DNA from: Promethearchaeia archaeon
Lineage (GTDB): Archaea > Asgardarchaeota > Lokiarchaeia > Sigyniarchaeales > SOKP01
Direction of reading: 5' to 3'
Assembly: GCA_029856125.1 (NCBI GenBank)
Contig: JAHQWJ010000138.1
Coordinates: forward strand, 1 to 64,000
DNA length: 64,000 nt
A program made the translations under genes and the position numbers. A model generated the notes under the pieces. That model ran no database searches and was not told the DNA's origin. It worked only from the letters and a program-made list of their open reading frames with translations. Every line of letters begins with the position of its first letter. Position 1 is the stretch's first letter. Of the stretch, positions 27,817 to 37,316 are shown piece by piece.

Positions 27817-28470
27817 CTAGCTCCCTTCCAACTCTTTTCGCAATTTATCTATCTCATCTTCAAGTTTTGCCTTTGTTTTTACTCCCGGTTCTTCTTCTAT
27901 TTCTTCAAAATCTGAAATATAGGCAAGTTCATCGTCAGGGACCTCTGGCATTTGACCACCTTGTTCTAAAAGCATTTCAGTTTCAAGTTGGTTTAACTCG
28001 TCAGTTATATCAATTGCTAAATCAATTTCAGGATCACCAGCAAGAATTTCCGCAGACTCTTCTATTTCCGACACATATAGTTCAGAGTCCTCTGCGATTT
28101 CAGCAATCTTTTCGGGGGCAACTGTAGTAGCTATAGTCTGTAGTTCGTCCCTAATCCCGCCCATTAAGTCTCCCGTCATGGAAATCATCCTGCCCTCAGA
28201 AATTGCTTCGATTTGGCGTTCTATCTTAGATCGAATATTGTTTTGACGATCCACCTTCATTTGATACTGTTTATGGTGAATAAGGTAATTCTTAGCCCTG
28301 GTTCTCTCTCCTCTCTTTATCGCAATTTTAGCGTTCTTTCTGGCGATTTCTGCTCTTTTGTTGTAGGTTTTATTTGATAATGCAATTTTTCTGATATGTG
28401 CTTTAGCTTGAATAACAAGCTCAGTCTTTTCTTTACCTTTTCTAGGAAAAAGTTTTTTTTTAATTGCCAT
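27817..28470 (-). CDS. ESCRT-III (Snf7/CHMP family) protein
   Basis: This 217-aa protein has the ESCRT-III layout. A strongly basic first helix pair (MAIKKKLFPRKGKEK through RAKNYLIHHKQYQMKVDR) is followed by a middle acidic helical half (EIAEDSELYVSEIEES, DLAIDITDELNQLETE). The C-terminal helix EDEIDKLRKELEGS resembles a MIM1 motif that binds the Vps4 MIT domain. Snf7-type proteins polymerise on membranes and, with Vps4, cut necks during division or vesicle release. Vps4, Vps25 and Vps22 are not in the window. The gene is divergent from the dehydroquinate synthase gene with a 134-bp spacer. Confidence 0.88.
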   Translation of the reverse strand: MAIKKKLFPRKGKEKTELVIQAKAHIRKIALSNKTYNKRAEIARKNAKIAIKRGERTRAKNYLIHHKQYQMKVDRQNNIRSKIERQIEAISEGRMISMTGDLMGGIRDELQTIATTVAPEKIAEIAEDSELYVSEIEESAEILAGDPEIDLAIDITDELNQLETEMLLEQGGQMPEVPDDELAYISDFEEIEEEPGVKTKAKLEDEIDKLRKELEGS

Positions 28471-28604
28471 TTTTTTTAGTGCTAGAATCTCTTTTATATT
28501 TAATATAAATTTTTTACCTTAAATATTTAATAGAATTTAACTTAGTTTAATAATTCCTATCAATGAAACTTTAATCTTAAAGGTTTAATAGTCCAAAGAT
28601 TGAG

Positions 28605-29717
28605 ATGTTACAAGTGAAAAAAATAATTTTAAATTTCGCTGAAAAATCGGAAATTTTTAACGAGTTAGTGCAAGAAGCATTTAACATGAATTTCCTTGAT
28701 TTTTTAGTTTCGAGAGATACTTATTCAGATTTCAAGAATGTTGAACGTATAACTACTTATAGCAGAGATTTGAGTATTAAAACGCAGAATTTAATATTAA
28801 ATAATGTAGGTGAGCAGCCATTGGGAGTTGATAAAGGAGTAAAAATTGGGCTCATTTACGAGTTGAAATCAAAACAGGATGAAGAATTTATTGTAGAAGA
28901 ATCAAAAAAAGGTATTTTTGCCTTCATTATAGTTAAAGCGCAGGACTGGAAGGTCATCCCATTTGAAAATCTTATCGCAAAAATGCATAAAAATGAGACA
29001 GAATTAATTGCTTCAGTCGAAAGCATAAAGGAGGCAGAATTGATGTTAAAAACCCTTGAAGTCGGCACCGATGGAATATTAATTACTCCCAAAGAAGTAA
29101 ATGATATCATAGAACTAAAAAAATTAATAGTAACCGAATTTAAGGTTGGATTAACAAGCGCAGAAGTTATTGCCTTACAAAATGTCCCCGAAAGCGAAAG
29201 AGTGTGCGTCGATACTACATCCTTATTGAAACCTGGAGAGGGAATGCTTGTTGGAAGCACTGCAAAAGGATTTGTGTTAGTACATGCTGAAGTCTTTGAA
29301 ACTCAATTTGTTTCCTCAAGACCTTTCAGAGTAAATGCCGGCGACGTTTCCGCGTATATTCTAGTTCCGAGCGATGACTCTGAGGAAGGATATCGGACGA
29401 AATACTTAAGTGAATTGAAAGGGGGCGATCAAGTTCTAGTGGTAAATACTAGTGGTGAAGCCAAAAGGGTAACAGTGGGTCGAGTTAAAATTGAAACGCG
29501 TCCTATGTTAAGATTAGAATTAGAAATTGATAAACGAGGAAAGAAGATCAGATTTAATTACATTGGTCAAAATGCAGAAACGATTCGATTAGTTAACTCA
29601 ATTGGAGCACCTGTATCCATAGTAGATATTAAGGTTGGAGACAAAGTTTTGACTCATATTGGTCCCGAAGCAACTCACTTTGGTATAAAAATTAAAGAAA
29701 AAATAATTGAAAAATAA
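28605..29717 (+). CDS. aroB': 3-dehydroquinate synthase II (archaeal type)
   Basis: This enzyme (370 aa) is the archaeal alternative dehydroquinate synthase, which acts with ADH synthase to make 3-dehydroquinate from an aspartate semialdehyde-derived precursor for aromatic amino acids. The family blocks DGILITPKEVNDI, LLKPGEGMLVGS, SSRPFRVNAGDVSAYI and the ETRPMLRLE segment are present, and the length fits. It binds NAD. The start is ATG 28605, with GTG 28614 as a shorter option. The partner aldolase-like gene is not nearby. The neighbour on the other strand is ESCRT-III. Confidence 0.92.
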   Translation: MLQVKKIILNFAEKSEIFNELVQEAFNMNFLDFLVSRDTYSDFKNVERITTYSRDLSIKTQNLILNNVGEQPLGVDKGVKIGLIYELKSKQDEEFIVEESKKGIFAFIIVKAQDWKVIPFENLIAKMHKNETELIASVESIKEAELMLKTLEVGTDGILITPKEVNDIIELKKLIVTEFKVGLTSAEVIALQNVPESERVCVDTTSLLKPGEGMLVGSTAKGFVLVHAEVFETQFVSSRPFRVNAGDVSAYILVPSDDSEEGYRTKYLSELKGGDQVLVVNTSGEAKRVTVGRVKIETRPMLRLELEIDKRGKKIRFNYIGQNAETIRLVNSIGAPVSIVDIKVGDKVLTHIGPEATHFGIKIKEKIIEK

Positions 29718-29773
29718 AATGCTCTCTTTATTTAATTCCATTTTATAAATTGTAAAAATAATATAAATATTAA

Positions 29774-31030
29774 ATGTTGGATGTAAAAATGATATATTGG
29801 GCTCCATTGTTACATATGTATCAACCCGCTTTTCAGGATATTAGAGTATTGCGGCAAATTGATAAAGAATGCTATAAACCTTTGTTAAAAATGTTTGAGG
29901 AGCATGATAATGTTAAGATCAGTCTTAATATCAATGCAGTTCTCCTAGAAATGTTACATGAATTTGATCTAAGTGATACAATAGAAATTTTACATAATTT
30001 AGAATCGAATAGTAAAATTGAAATTACGGGTACCGCAAAATTCCATCCGATCCTTCCACTTATTCCACAAAATGAAGCTGAACATCAGATAAAAATCAAC
30101 GAACAAGTAATTAAAAAAGAATTTGAACAGTGGGAAAGATTGGGATTTTTCCCTCCTGAAATGTCAATCAGTTCTCAAGTTGCAAAGTATATCCGAGAAA
30201 TAGGGTATAAATGGGTAATTGTAAGCGGTATAGCCTGTCCTGTAGATTGGCCTACTGATCAAATTTATTGCTCCCCCAATGGATTACAGTTATTTTTTAG
30301 AGACGATATTTTGAGTAATAAAGTATCTTTCAACACTATTAATGCTAAAGAATTTGTTGAAAGTTTAAAAGAATTATCGAATTTTCAAGAGAACGGTAGC
30401 GATGAAAAATATGTTATTACAGCCCAAGATGGGGAGACTTTCGGGTGGCACCACAAAAAGTTTGAACGAAAATTTCTTAGTAAAACTCTTGAACTTATTA
30501 ACGATCAGAGTGAAATAAAATTAGAGTTTATTTCCGAATTAGATAAGCATTTTCCAATTCATAAAGAAAGAATAGTTCCAAGAGATTCAAGTTGGAGCAC
30601 TTCTAACAATGATATGGAGGCAGAAATCCCGTATCCTTTGTGGGATCATCCCGATAATAGAGTTCATACATTATATTGGAAAATTGTGAAAAGTTTAAAC
30701 AACCTAATGAACTTATTAGATAATTTAGATCTGAATCAAAATTGGGACGCAGAGAGACACTATAATACTTCCCGGTGGTTTTATGATAGAGGAATATGTT
30801 CCGATACAACTTGGTGGGGGAATCCTAACCGAGGGACTTGGAGTCCAAATTTAATTTACAAAGGAATAGAATTACTTATGAAATCTGCCCTAAACGCCCA
30901 ACTTGCGTTAGTACATGCTAATCAATCCGATATAGCAGAGGGTTACTTCGATTCTATTTCTTTTTACCATAATCTATTGCTCATGGAACTTTATTCAAAA
31001 ACTAAAGAACTTAAGAGAAGAAAGAAATAA
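29774..31030 (+). CDS. Glycoside hydrolase family 57 protein
   Basis: This 418-aa GH57-type protein acts on alpha-glucans (amylase, 4-alpha-glucanotransferase or branching enzyme relatives). Conserved region 1 reads LLHMYQP, a variant of HxHQP. Region 2 is IEITGTAKFHPILPLIP. Region 3 contains FFPPEMSIS, whose Glu is at the catalytic nucleophile position. Region 4 VITAQDGETFGWHH holds the Asp acid/base. It lacks an export signal. ATG 29789 (MIYWAPLLH) is an equally possible start. Located 6 kb from glycogen synthase, it may take part in glycogen turnover. Confidence 0.88.
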   Translation: MLDVKMIYWAPLLHMYQPAFQDIRVLRQIDKECYKPLLKMFEEHDNVKISLNINAVLLEMLHEFDLSDTIEILHNLESNSKIEITGTAKFHPILPLIPQNEAEHQIKINEQVIKKEFEQWERLGFFPPEMSISSQVAKYIREIGYKWVIVSGIACPVDWPTDQIYCSPNGLQLFFRDDILSNKVSFNTINAKEFVESLKELSNFQENGSDEKYVITAQDGETFGWHHKKFERKFLSKTLELINDQSEIKLEFISELDKHFPIHKERIVPRDSSWSTSNNDMEAEIPYPLWDHPDNRVHTLYWKIVKSLNNLMNLLDNLDLNQNWDAERHYNTSRWFYDRGICSDTTWWGNPNRGTWSPNLIYKGIELLMKSALNAQLALVHANQSDIAEGYFDSISFYHNLLLMELYSKTKELKRRKK

Positions 31031-31201
31031 AAAGATTCAATCGTAATCGATAAAAGTAATGGTAAAGCGCGCTTAAAGTTTCCCTATTGTCAATATATTG
31101 TTTTAGTTGTACAAAATAACAATAAAATATATAATTTTAAATTTAATATATTAAACTAAGTACGCTTTAGCACAATTAAATTTCTTATTTTATTGAGAGT
31201 A

Positions 31202-32320
31202 ATGTCAAAAGAAACTGAAAAACCTCAGGTAACAAAATTTTGCGTGTATTGTGGAACTACAATCCAAGAGGACTTAGCTTATTGCCCAAATCCTAAATGT
31301 GGGAAATCAGTAGTCAATATTAAACCAAGTAAGGATAAAATCGATCAAGCGAAACCTATGCCAAAACCAATTAAAAAAGAACCTATATCGCGCAAATGTT
31401 CGAATTGTGGATCGATTATAACTTCTATGGTATTAGAACAGTGTCCTATATGTGATTCAAAATTAGAAAAAATTCCTGAACAAGAAATCGCAATCCAAAG
31501 CAAAAAACATCAAAGTAGAATAGGGTATGTATTTAAAAATAAAAAATTGGTTCCAGAACAAAAGTTTGTATTGAAAAAAAGCGAATGGAATTTCAGAGAG
31601 GGGGTAAGGGTATTTAGTAATGCTCTTATGGTATATATCACAGTTCGATTAGTAATTACTATGTTGTTAACTTTACAACTAGGTCCATCTGAAACATTAG
31701 ATTTAAACATGACAACAATTCTCTTAAGTCAAGCTCCGGATATCGTTTTAGGAATCTATCCCTTGTATTATATTTATTCAAAAAGACATAATCTCAAAAA
31801 ATTAGGGGTGATCTTTAATAAAAAATCGTTAGTAATTGCCACTATAGTTGGCATCGCCGGAAGTATTGGATTAGTTTTAATTGATAATTTTTCGTCCCTA
31901 TTAATCGATTTTATGTACAAATCGGGTATAAGTTTCTACGATATCGTTGCCTATTTAGACGAAGAATATCTTGTCCTTCAAAACTCGAATATAATTCAGG
32001 TAATAATACTTATCCTTCTTTTAAGTTTATCAGTAATTTCCACTGAACTAGTATTTAGAGGTGTATTACACAGAACTTTAAAAGCGCATTTTGACAGCAA
32101 ATTTCTGGGAAAATTTTCAGTAATTGTTATCGTAGCCTTGATTTACTCATTTCTGTTTCTATTTTTTACATTACCCGTTGGGATATATTTCTTTTTAGCA
32201 AACTTCATGGTTTCTATATTCTTGGGGGTAGTCTATGAAATTAATAAGAACCTAGTAAGTACAATAATGGCTAGCTTGATTTACAACATTACTCTCATTA
32301 TCTTAATTATCTATTTCTAA
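31202..32320 (+). CDS. Zinc-ribbon membrane protein with degenerate CPBP (CAAX protease-like) domain
   Basis: Two zinc ribbons (FCVYCGTTI...YCPNPKCGK and CSNCGSII...CPICDSK) occupy residues 10-85. They are followed by a linker and seven or eight membrane segments. The membrane part matches the CPBP (Rce1-like) family, and STELVFRGVLHRTL sits at motif 1, but the EExxxR motif is TELVFR, the FxxxH motif lacks the His, and the HxxxN motif has Ser for His. A catalytic role is therefore doubtful. A TTG at 31193 precedes, but ATG 31202 is preferred. An intact CPBP gene is elsewhere in the window (41780). Confidence 0.82.
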   Translation: MSKETEKPQVTKFCVYCGTTIQEDLAYCPNPKCGKSVVNIKPSKDKIDQAKPMPKPIKKEPISRKCSNCGSIITSMVLEQCPICDSKLEKIPEQEIAIQSKKHQSRIGYVFKNKKLVPEQKFVLKKSEWNFREGVRVFSNALMVYITVRLVITMLLTLQLGPSETLDLNMTTILLSQAPDIVLGIYPLYYIYSKRHNLKKLGVIFNKKSLVIATIVGIAGSIGLVLIDNFSSLLIDFMYKSGISFYDIVAYLDEEYLVLQNSNIIQVIILILLLSLSVISTELVFRGVLHRTLKAHFDSKFLGKFSVIVIVALIYSFLFLFFTLPVGIYFFLANFMVSIFLGVVYEINKNLVSTIMASLIYNITLIILIIYF

Positions 32321-32438
32321 TTTAAACATAAATCTCCATTATCTTTTAATATATAAATTTAATAATAAGAAAAATCAAATATCTCTAGAGTTATTATTAG
32401 TAACTTATTTTTTTTAAAATACGATAAGAGTCTACAAC

Positions 32439-33170
32439 GTGGAGAAAGAGAGATTGGGTAAAAAATATTATACAAACAAGGGTAGCAAAGATAATATAAT
32501 TATTTCTATTGCAGGAGTACACGGAATTGGAAAAACCACAATCTTTAATCTTTTAAAAAAAAAATTGGGAGATAATAATAAGTTTAAGTTTTTTTCCGAA
32601 AGATACATCAAAATTCCTCCTTTTCCATTTGGTTCCAACGACAAACAAATCGCCTTTCGAAGCGAAATTCACTTTCTCCAACAGCTAATTCGGAGAAACA
32701 AAAATATCACTAATTTTAATAATAATTACAACGGGAGAGTTATTTTTCTAGATCGTACGCCAATCTGCGTGCTAATTTACTCTAAAAGTCTTTACCTTAA
32801 AGAAAAAGACTATAATCTAATCCTTGATATGTATAAGTCAGTTAAGTGGAAAGAAGATTGCATTATATATCTTACTGCTGAAACAGATACTATTTTAAAA
32901 AGAATAATTCAACGAGGTTCAATTGATAATACCAGAAAGGATTGGAATGAAGACGACAAGAAATACCTATTAGAAATTCTCTCCTATTATAATCAATTTC
33001 TGTTTCCTAAAACTCAAACTAAAAAAGTATTTACAATCGATACTAATGATTCAACTGCTGAAAATGTGATAGAGGAGATTAAAAACATAGTTATTGAATT
33101 GTCTGGATACTCCTTCAATAAATATGATATTTCTTCCTCTACACAGAAGATATTAAAAGAATTTATGTAA
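32439..33170 (+). CDS. P-loop nucleoside/nucleotide kinase-like protein
   Basis: This 243-aa protein has Walker A GVHGIGKTT near the N-terminus and the LDRTPICVLIYSKSLY block, which resembles the DR motif of thymidylate/deoxynucleoside kinases. A LID-like Arg segment follows (KRIIQRGSIDNTRKD). It probably phosphorylates a nucleoside or nucleotide; the exact substrate is not clear. The start is GTG 32439, with no in-frame ATG before the P-loop. It stands alone, 108 bp before the Roadblock-like gene on the same strand. Confidence 0.8.
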   Translation: MEKERLGKKYYTNKGSKDNIIISIAGVHGIGKTTIFNLLKKKLGDNNKFKFFSERYIKIPPFPFGSNDKQIAFRSEIHFLQQLIRRNKNITNFNNNYNGRVIFLDRTPICVLIYSKSLYLKEKDYNLILDMYKSVKWKEDCIIYLTAETDTILKRIIQRGSIDNTRKDWNEDDKKYLLEILSYYNQFLFPKTQTKKVFTIDTNDSTAENVIEEIKNIVIELSGYSFNKYDISSSTQKILKEFM

Positions 33171-33278
33171 GTAATTATGATAAAATATATTAATGTAAAT
33201 TTTATGATATACATTAAGAGAATTAATATTGTATTGATTCTAATTAATTTTAATATAAAAAAGATTTTGGTGTGAAAT

Positions 33279-34250
33279 GTGTCTCTTGCGCAAGGTATTC
33301 GAGATAATATGATGAAGATTTTAAAATTCGAAGAAGATAAAACAGATTTAGAAAATCTAGCAGTACTTTCGAGAGTTGGTATGAAAGTTGCGTCTGCTTC
33401 TTCTTCTGAGCTCGATGCTGATGCAACATCCGCTTCAAGTACTGCGCTAATTGATTTAGGATTGAGATTAAGCGTAGCGACTGCACACGGCGCCCTAAAA
33501 GAGATAATTCTTCACAATACTTCTGGTTATAGTATAATTCTAGCAATCAACGACGAATATCTAGTGTTTGGTGGGTTAAAAAATGTATATCGAATTGGAT
33601 ATTACCTTGGATATATACGAGAATTAGCTAAAAAATTGAGTCAATTAATTTCAGGAGATGAAATTACTAACATGACACTTTCTTTAGATGATGCTGAAAA
33701 AGCTAAGCTAAATATTGAAGAAGAGGAAGTGACATCAATTATGAAACCTAGCATTGAAGAAGATAAAGCAGCGTTAGATGATTTGCTAGGTTTTTTAGAC
33801 GATTGGGAAAGCGAAGGTGGGGATTTAGAAGATGCCGAAACGGAAGTACAAAATAACATTGTTGCAATTCCAAAATCTGTTGGTTTAGAATACGAAAAAC
33901 AAATGGAAAAAGGTATTGAGGCCTCAGAAACTTCATTAAAGTCAGAAGAGCCATCCCCGATTATTGAGTCGCATTTTAAAGTATACGATGACGAAATACC
34001 TCCTGTTCCGCTTGAGGATTATACTCCTATGGAGATCGAGGAAGACGAAAGCATACATGAGCCTCAAATCGTCCAAGAACAACCTTTACAGGGATCTATT
34101 CCATCGCTCGAGGATCTACCTCCTCCAGATTTTAATATTGATTTTGAAGAAACCGCCACCGAGTACGATACTGAATTTGTACTCGATAAGGAATCCGAAG
34201 CTTTTGAATCCGTTCTAAAAGATTTAGGATGGGACGAGGAAGAAGATTAA
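33279..34250 (+). CDS. Roadblock/LC7-like protein with acidic C-terminal tail
   Basis: The first ~130 residues match a Roadblock/LC7 fold: LAVLSRVGMKVASASSSEL, a helix TALIDLGLRLSVATAHGAL, then strands KEIILHNTSGYSIILAIND and EYLVFGGLKNVYRIG. The rest of the 323-aa protein is strongly acidic and low in hydrophobics (EDKAALDDLLGFLDDWESEG, then EDYTPMEIEEDE and repeated PP-D/E segments). This is probably a disordered tail that could bind partners. A single-domain Roadblock protein is at 16152. The start is GTG 33279. Pairing with one of the small GTPases is inference. Confidence 0.82.
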   Translation: MSLAQGIRDNMMKILKFEEDKTDLENLAVLSRVGMKVASASSSELDADATSASSTALIDLGLRLSVATAHGALKEIILHNTSGYSIILAINDEYLVFGGLKNVYRIGYYLGYIRELAKKLSQLISGDEITNMTLSLDDAEKAKLNIEEEEVTSIMKPSIEEDKAALDDLLGFLDDWESEGGDLEDAETEVQNNIVAIPKSVGLEYEKQMEKGIEASETSLKSEEPSPIIESHFKVYDDEIPPVPLEDYTPMEIEEDESIHEPQIVQEQPLQGSIPSLEDLPPPDFNIDFEETATEYDTEFVLDKESEAFESVLKDLGWDEEED

Positions 34251-34415
34251 ATTGATTTTTCCAGCAAATCTGTTTAGTAGCTTCTAATTTTCACTATTTA
34301 AATCATCTGTTCTTCTATCATTTTCATCTTTTCAATAAAAATTAAATAGATTTTTATCTAATCTTAATTAACTTTAAATTTATTTAAAAAATAAAAATAA
34401 AAATAGTGAAACGAA

Positions 34416-35780
34416 ATGAATGAAACGGCAAGATTCCAAAGAAACGAGACTACTACTATTAGAAAAATTAATTATGGAGCACCTAGAATTTCAAGCTCCA
34501 TTGTTCTTGGAATTGAACAATTTGCTTTATTTGCGCTGTATTATCTTGGATATGGAGTACCACCACTTCAAGTTGGTTTTGCTCAGTCGATGGGATATCT
34601 TAGCATTGCAGTCTCTCAATTTTTTTTTGGATGGGTAAGTGATGCAAAATATACAAAGTTGGGCAGAAGAAAACCATATATTTTGATATTAGCTCCATTG
34701 CTTGGAATTTCTTTCATATTTCTTTTATTACCTGGCTTCTTTTTACCAGATCTTAGCGATAAAACTGCTCTTTTTGGATGGTTATTAGTTTGGGATATTA
34801 TTTTTAGAATATCATATGCGGTAACAACTCCTTATCAAGCATGGATGGCAGAACAATTTCCTGTGGGGGAGCGGCCAAAGGTTTCTCAATTTCAAAATAT
34901 CTTTGGGTACCTTGGAAATGCAATTATGATTGTTTTTACATTATTGATTTTAACACCTGCATTTGAAGATATTGCTTTAACACCCGAAGTAACACCCATC
35001 CTAGTTTCAGTACCAGTTCTGATATTTGGCCTACTTGTAATTATATTCTACTTATATATCGCCTTAACGATGCCCACAGAGCCAGATTTTAAGAAGGAAT
35101 CAACCGAATCTACGAATTTAATTACAAATTTAAAAATAATAATAAAAAATAAAAATTATTTCTTTATATTATTAATGGCCGGAATATCTAGTTTTGCATG
35201 GTCAATAATTACTACTGTAATGTTAACATTCGTAGAAATCGTATTAGGGTTGAGAGGATTAATATATTATATTGTTGCAGTATTTCTAATAATTGGGTTT
35301 ATCATTTTCTTGTACGTGTGGAGAAGACTTATCCAAACTAAAGGCAAAAAGCAAACGCTTCTGTATTTGTTTATTTTTGCAATAGTTCTTCTACCAACGA
35401 CGTTAATAGGGATGATCCCTCTTGCAGCGAATGCTATTTTTGGAACTATCTTTATTCTTATTATAGCGGCAGTTTTAAGTGGATGGAACCTATTTCCATA
35501 TATATATATGGCAGATTTAGCGGAAGACGACGAAAAACGAACTGGACAGTTAAAAGCAGGAATATATGCTGGGTTCCCCAGTATACTTCTTAATATATTT
35601 CAAGCCTTTGGTCCGCTGGTTATAGGAGTTATTTTATCGTTACAAGATATTACGGTTGGGTCTTCAACTTATTCTTTCGGTTTAGTTTTATGGGGACCAA
35701 TTTGTTCTTTAATACTTATTGTAGCATATTTCTTTACGAAAAAGTTCGTAAAACTTGATTTTGACTGGGAAAAAAAATAA
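34416..35780 (+). CDS. GPH-family (MFS-type) sugar:cation symporter
   Basis: This 454-aa transporter has twelve likely membrane segments. The loop between segments 2 and 3 reads GWVSDAKYTKLGRRKPYI, and the later block is YQAWMAEQFPVGERPKVSQ, both typical of the glycoside-pentoside-hexuronide symporter family. Members bring disaccharides or glycosides in with H+ or Na+. It could feed sugars to the GH127 and GH57 enzymes, but they are not in an operon with it. The start is ATG 34416. A 165-bp AT-rich spacer precedes it. Confidence 0.87.
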   Translation: MNETARFQRNETTTIRKINYGAPRISSSIVLGIEQFALFALYYLGYGVPPLQVGFAQSMGYLSIAVSQFFFGWVSDAKYTKLGRRKPYILILAPLLGISFIFLLLPGFFLPDLSDKTALFGWLLVWDIIFRISYAVTTPYQAWMAEQFPVGERPKVSQFQNIFGYLGNAIMIVFTLLILTPAFEDIALTPEVTPILVSVPVLIFGLLVIIFYLYIALTMPTEPDFKKESTESTNLITNLKIIIKNKNYFFILLMAGISSFAWSIITTVMLTFVEIVLGLRGLIYYIVAVFLIIGFIIFLYVWRRLIQTKGKKQTLLYLFIFAIVLLPTTLIGMIPLAANAIFGTIFILIIAAVLSGWNLFPYIYMADLAEDDEKRTGQLKAGIYAGFPSILLNIFQAFGPLVIGVILSLQDITVGSSTYSFGLVLWGPICSLILIVAYFFTKKFVKLDFDWEKK

Positions 35781-35867
35781 TCTATTACTTAAAATCTATA
35801 TTCCTTTTTTTTCATTATCTGAAAGACCAATAAAAACAAAAGTAATACTCAATTATTTTACTAAAGT

Positions 35868-37223
35868 ATGACTATTTTTGACAAAGTTATAGAGATTTAC
35901 CAAGATAAGTATATTTGCTTTCACTGTTTAGGTAGGATGTTTTCCTTATTAGGAACAGACACTACCAATCACGATAGGGGTAATTCTCTTTTACTCGCAA
36001 TCACCATGGATAAACACCGTGCCTATTTATCCCAACAAGACAACCATGATAATGCTAGTCAAATATTAAAATTATTAGCTGAAAAAGCAAAGTATACACC
36101 CGCTCAAAGCGTATTAGAAAAGGAGGGTATTGAATATAGCAAACCTGATTTTGCAGAAAAATGTTATTTGTGTAATGATCTTTTTAACGACATAGGTGTT
36201 TATGCTAAAGGAGCAGAAAAATACTTAAAAGGTATTGAATTCACTAATTTCCTCATAGGTACTGCCCTCGACGCGCAAATTATTAATAAAGAAGATAATT
36301 TCAAAGCCATTCATAATCTTTTGGAAGCTGAATCGTTTAAGAATCATTTTAACCGAGAAGTGGGTAAAGAGTTATCTTTAATATTGAGTAAACCCGCAGA
36401 GTTTAGGATGCCGGATATAACTATTATTTATTCAGTAAAATTTGGCTCCTTCGATATTACTTTACTCTTAAGATCTCTTTTTATCTACAGTAGATATAAC
36501 AAATTTGCTAGAGGAATTCCTCAAACTCATTGGGATTGTCGGTTATGCAGGGGAAAAGGGTGCGAATCCTGTAAATTTACAGGAAAGCAATACAAAACTA
36601 GTGTAGAAGAACTTATCAGCCCGGAATTTGTTAATAAAGCTAAAGCAGATGGCTCAAAGTTTCATGGCGCTGGGAGAGAAGATATTGATGTGAGAATGTT
36701 AGGCACAGGAAGGCCCTTTGTCCTAGAATTAAAAAACCCCAAAATCAGAACTCTGAATTTGAAAAAAATTCAAAATAAAGTAAATAAAAGTAATAAGAAA
36801 AAAATTAAAGTATCAGATTTAATATATAGTAGTAAGGAACGAGTTAAAAATTTGAAACTTAGTGCTGAAAACACAAAGAAAGTCTACGAAGCCATAGTAA
36901 TCTCTAAAGAAAAGATTTCAAAAGACACTTTCGATGTTCTTTTAAAAAAATTGAAGACTGTTTACGAAAAACAAAAACTTCAACAAAGAACACCAATAAG
37001 GGTATCCCATCGTCGTGCAGATAAGATAAGAGAAAAAAAGATTTTTCGAGTAGAAGGCAAATTCATTAAACCAAATGTTTCAGAATTCATCGTAGAAGCT
37101 CAAGGTGGAACATATATTAAAGAACTTATAAGTGGTGATAATGGAAGAACAACACCCTCTTTCTCTGATGTATACGGATTCTCTTTAGAATGTAAAAAAT
37201 TAGATGTTCTTGAAATATATTAA
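35868..37223 (+). CDS. pus10: tRNA pseudouridine synthase Pus10
   Basis: This 451-aa enzyme makes pseudouridine 54 and/or 55 in archaeal tRNA. The N-terminal zinc-binding/THUMP region has CFHCLGRMFS and CYLCND, with a second pair in WDCRLCRGKGCESC. The catalytic region shows GAGREDIDVRMLGTGRPFVLEL (aspartate in REDIDVR). The C-terminal block is EAQGGTYIKELISGDNGRT. Such proteins replace TruB in archaea. It starts with ATG 35868 and is first of a run with rpl21e and rpoF on the same strand, a known archaeal neighbourhood. Confidence 0.93.
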   Translation: MTIFDKVIEIYQDKYICFHCLGRMFSLLGTDTTNHDRGNSLLLAITMDKHRAYLSQQDNHDNASQILKLLAEKAKYTPAQSVLEKEGIEYSKPDFAEKCYLCNDLFNDIGVYAKGAEKYLKGIEFTNFLIGTALDAQIINKEDNFKAIHNLLEAESFKNHFNREVGKELSLILSKPAEFRMPDITIIYSVKFGSFDITLLLRSLFIYSRYNKFARGIPQTHWDCRLCRGKGCESCKFTGKQYKTSVEELISPEFVNKAKADGSKFHGAGREDIDVRMLGTGRPFVLELKNPKIRTLNLKKIQNKVNKSNKKKIKVSDLIYSSKERVKNLKLSAENTKKVYEAIVISKEKISKDTFDVLLKKLKTVYEKQKLQQRTPIRVSHRRADKIREKKIFRVEGKFIKPNVSEFIVEAQGGTYIKELISGDNGRTTPSFSDVYGFSLECKKLDVLEIY

Positions 37224-37316
37224 TTCTCTTGTTAAAGAAGTGAAATCAAAAAATAAATAAATTATTATAAATTAAATAAATTATCAATACAATTCAAAAT
37301 AGTTTAGGGAATTAAT

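Noticed and set aside
29598-29807. Small minus-strand ORF between aroB' and GH57
   Set aside because: It is antisense to the end of one gene and the start of another, with no domain; it is a shadow frame.
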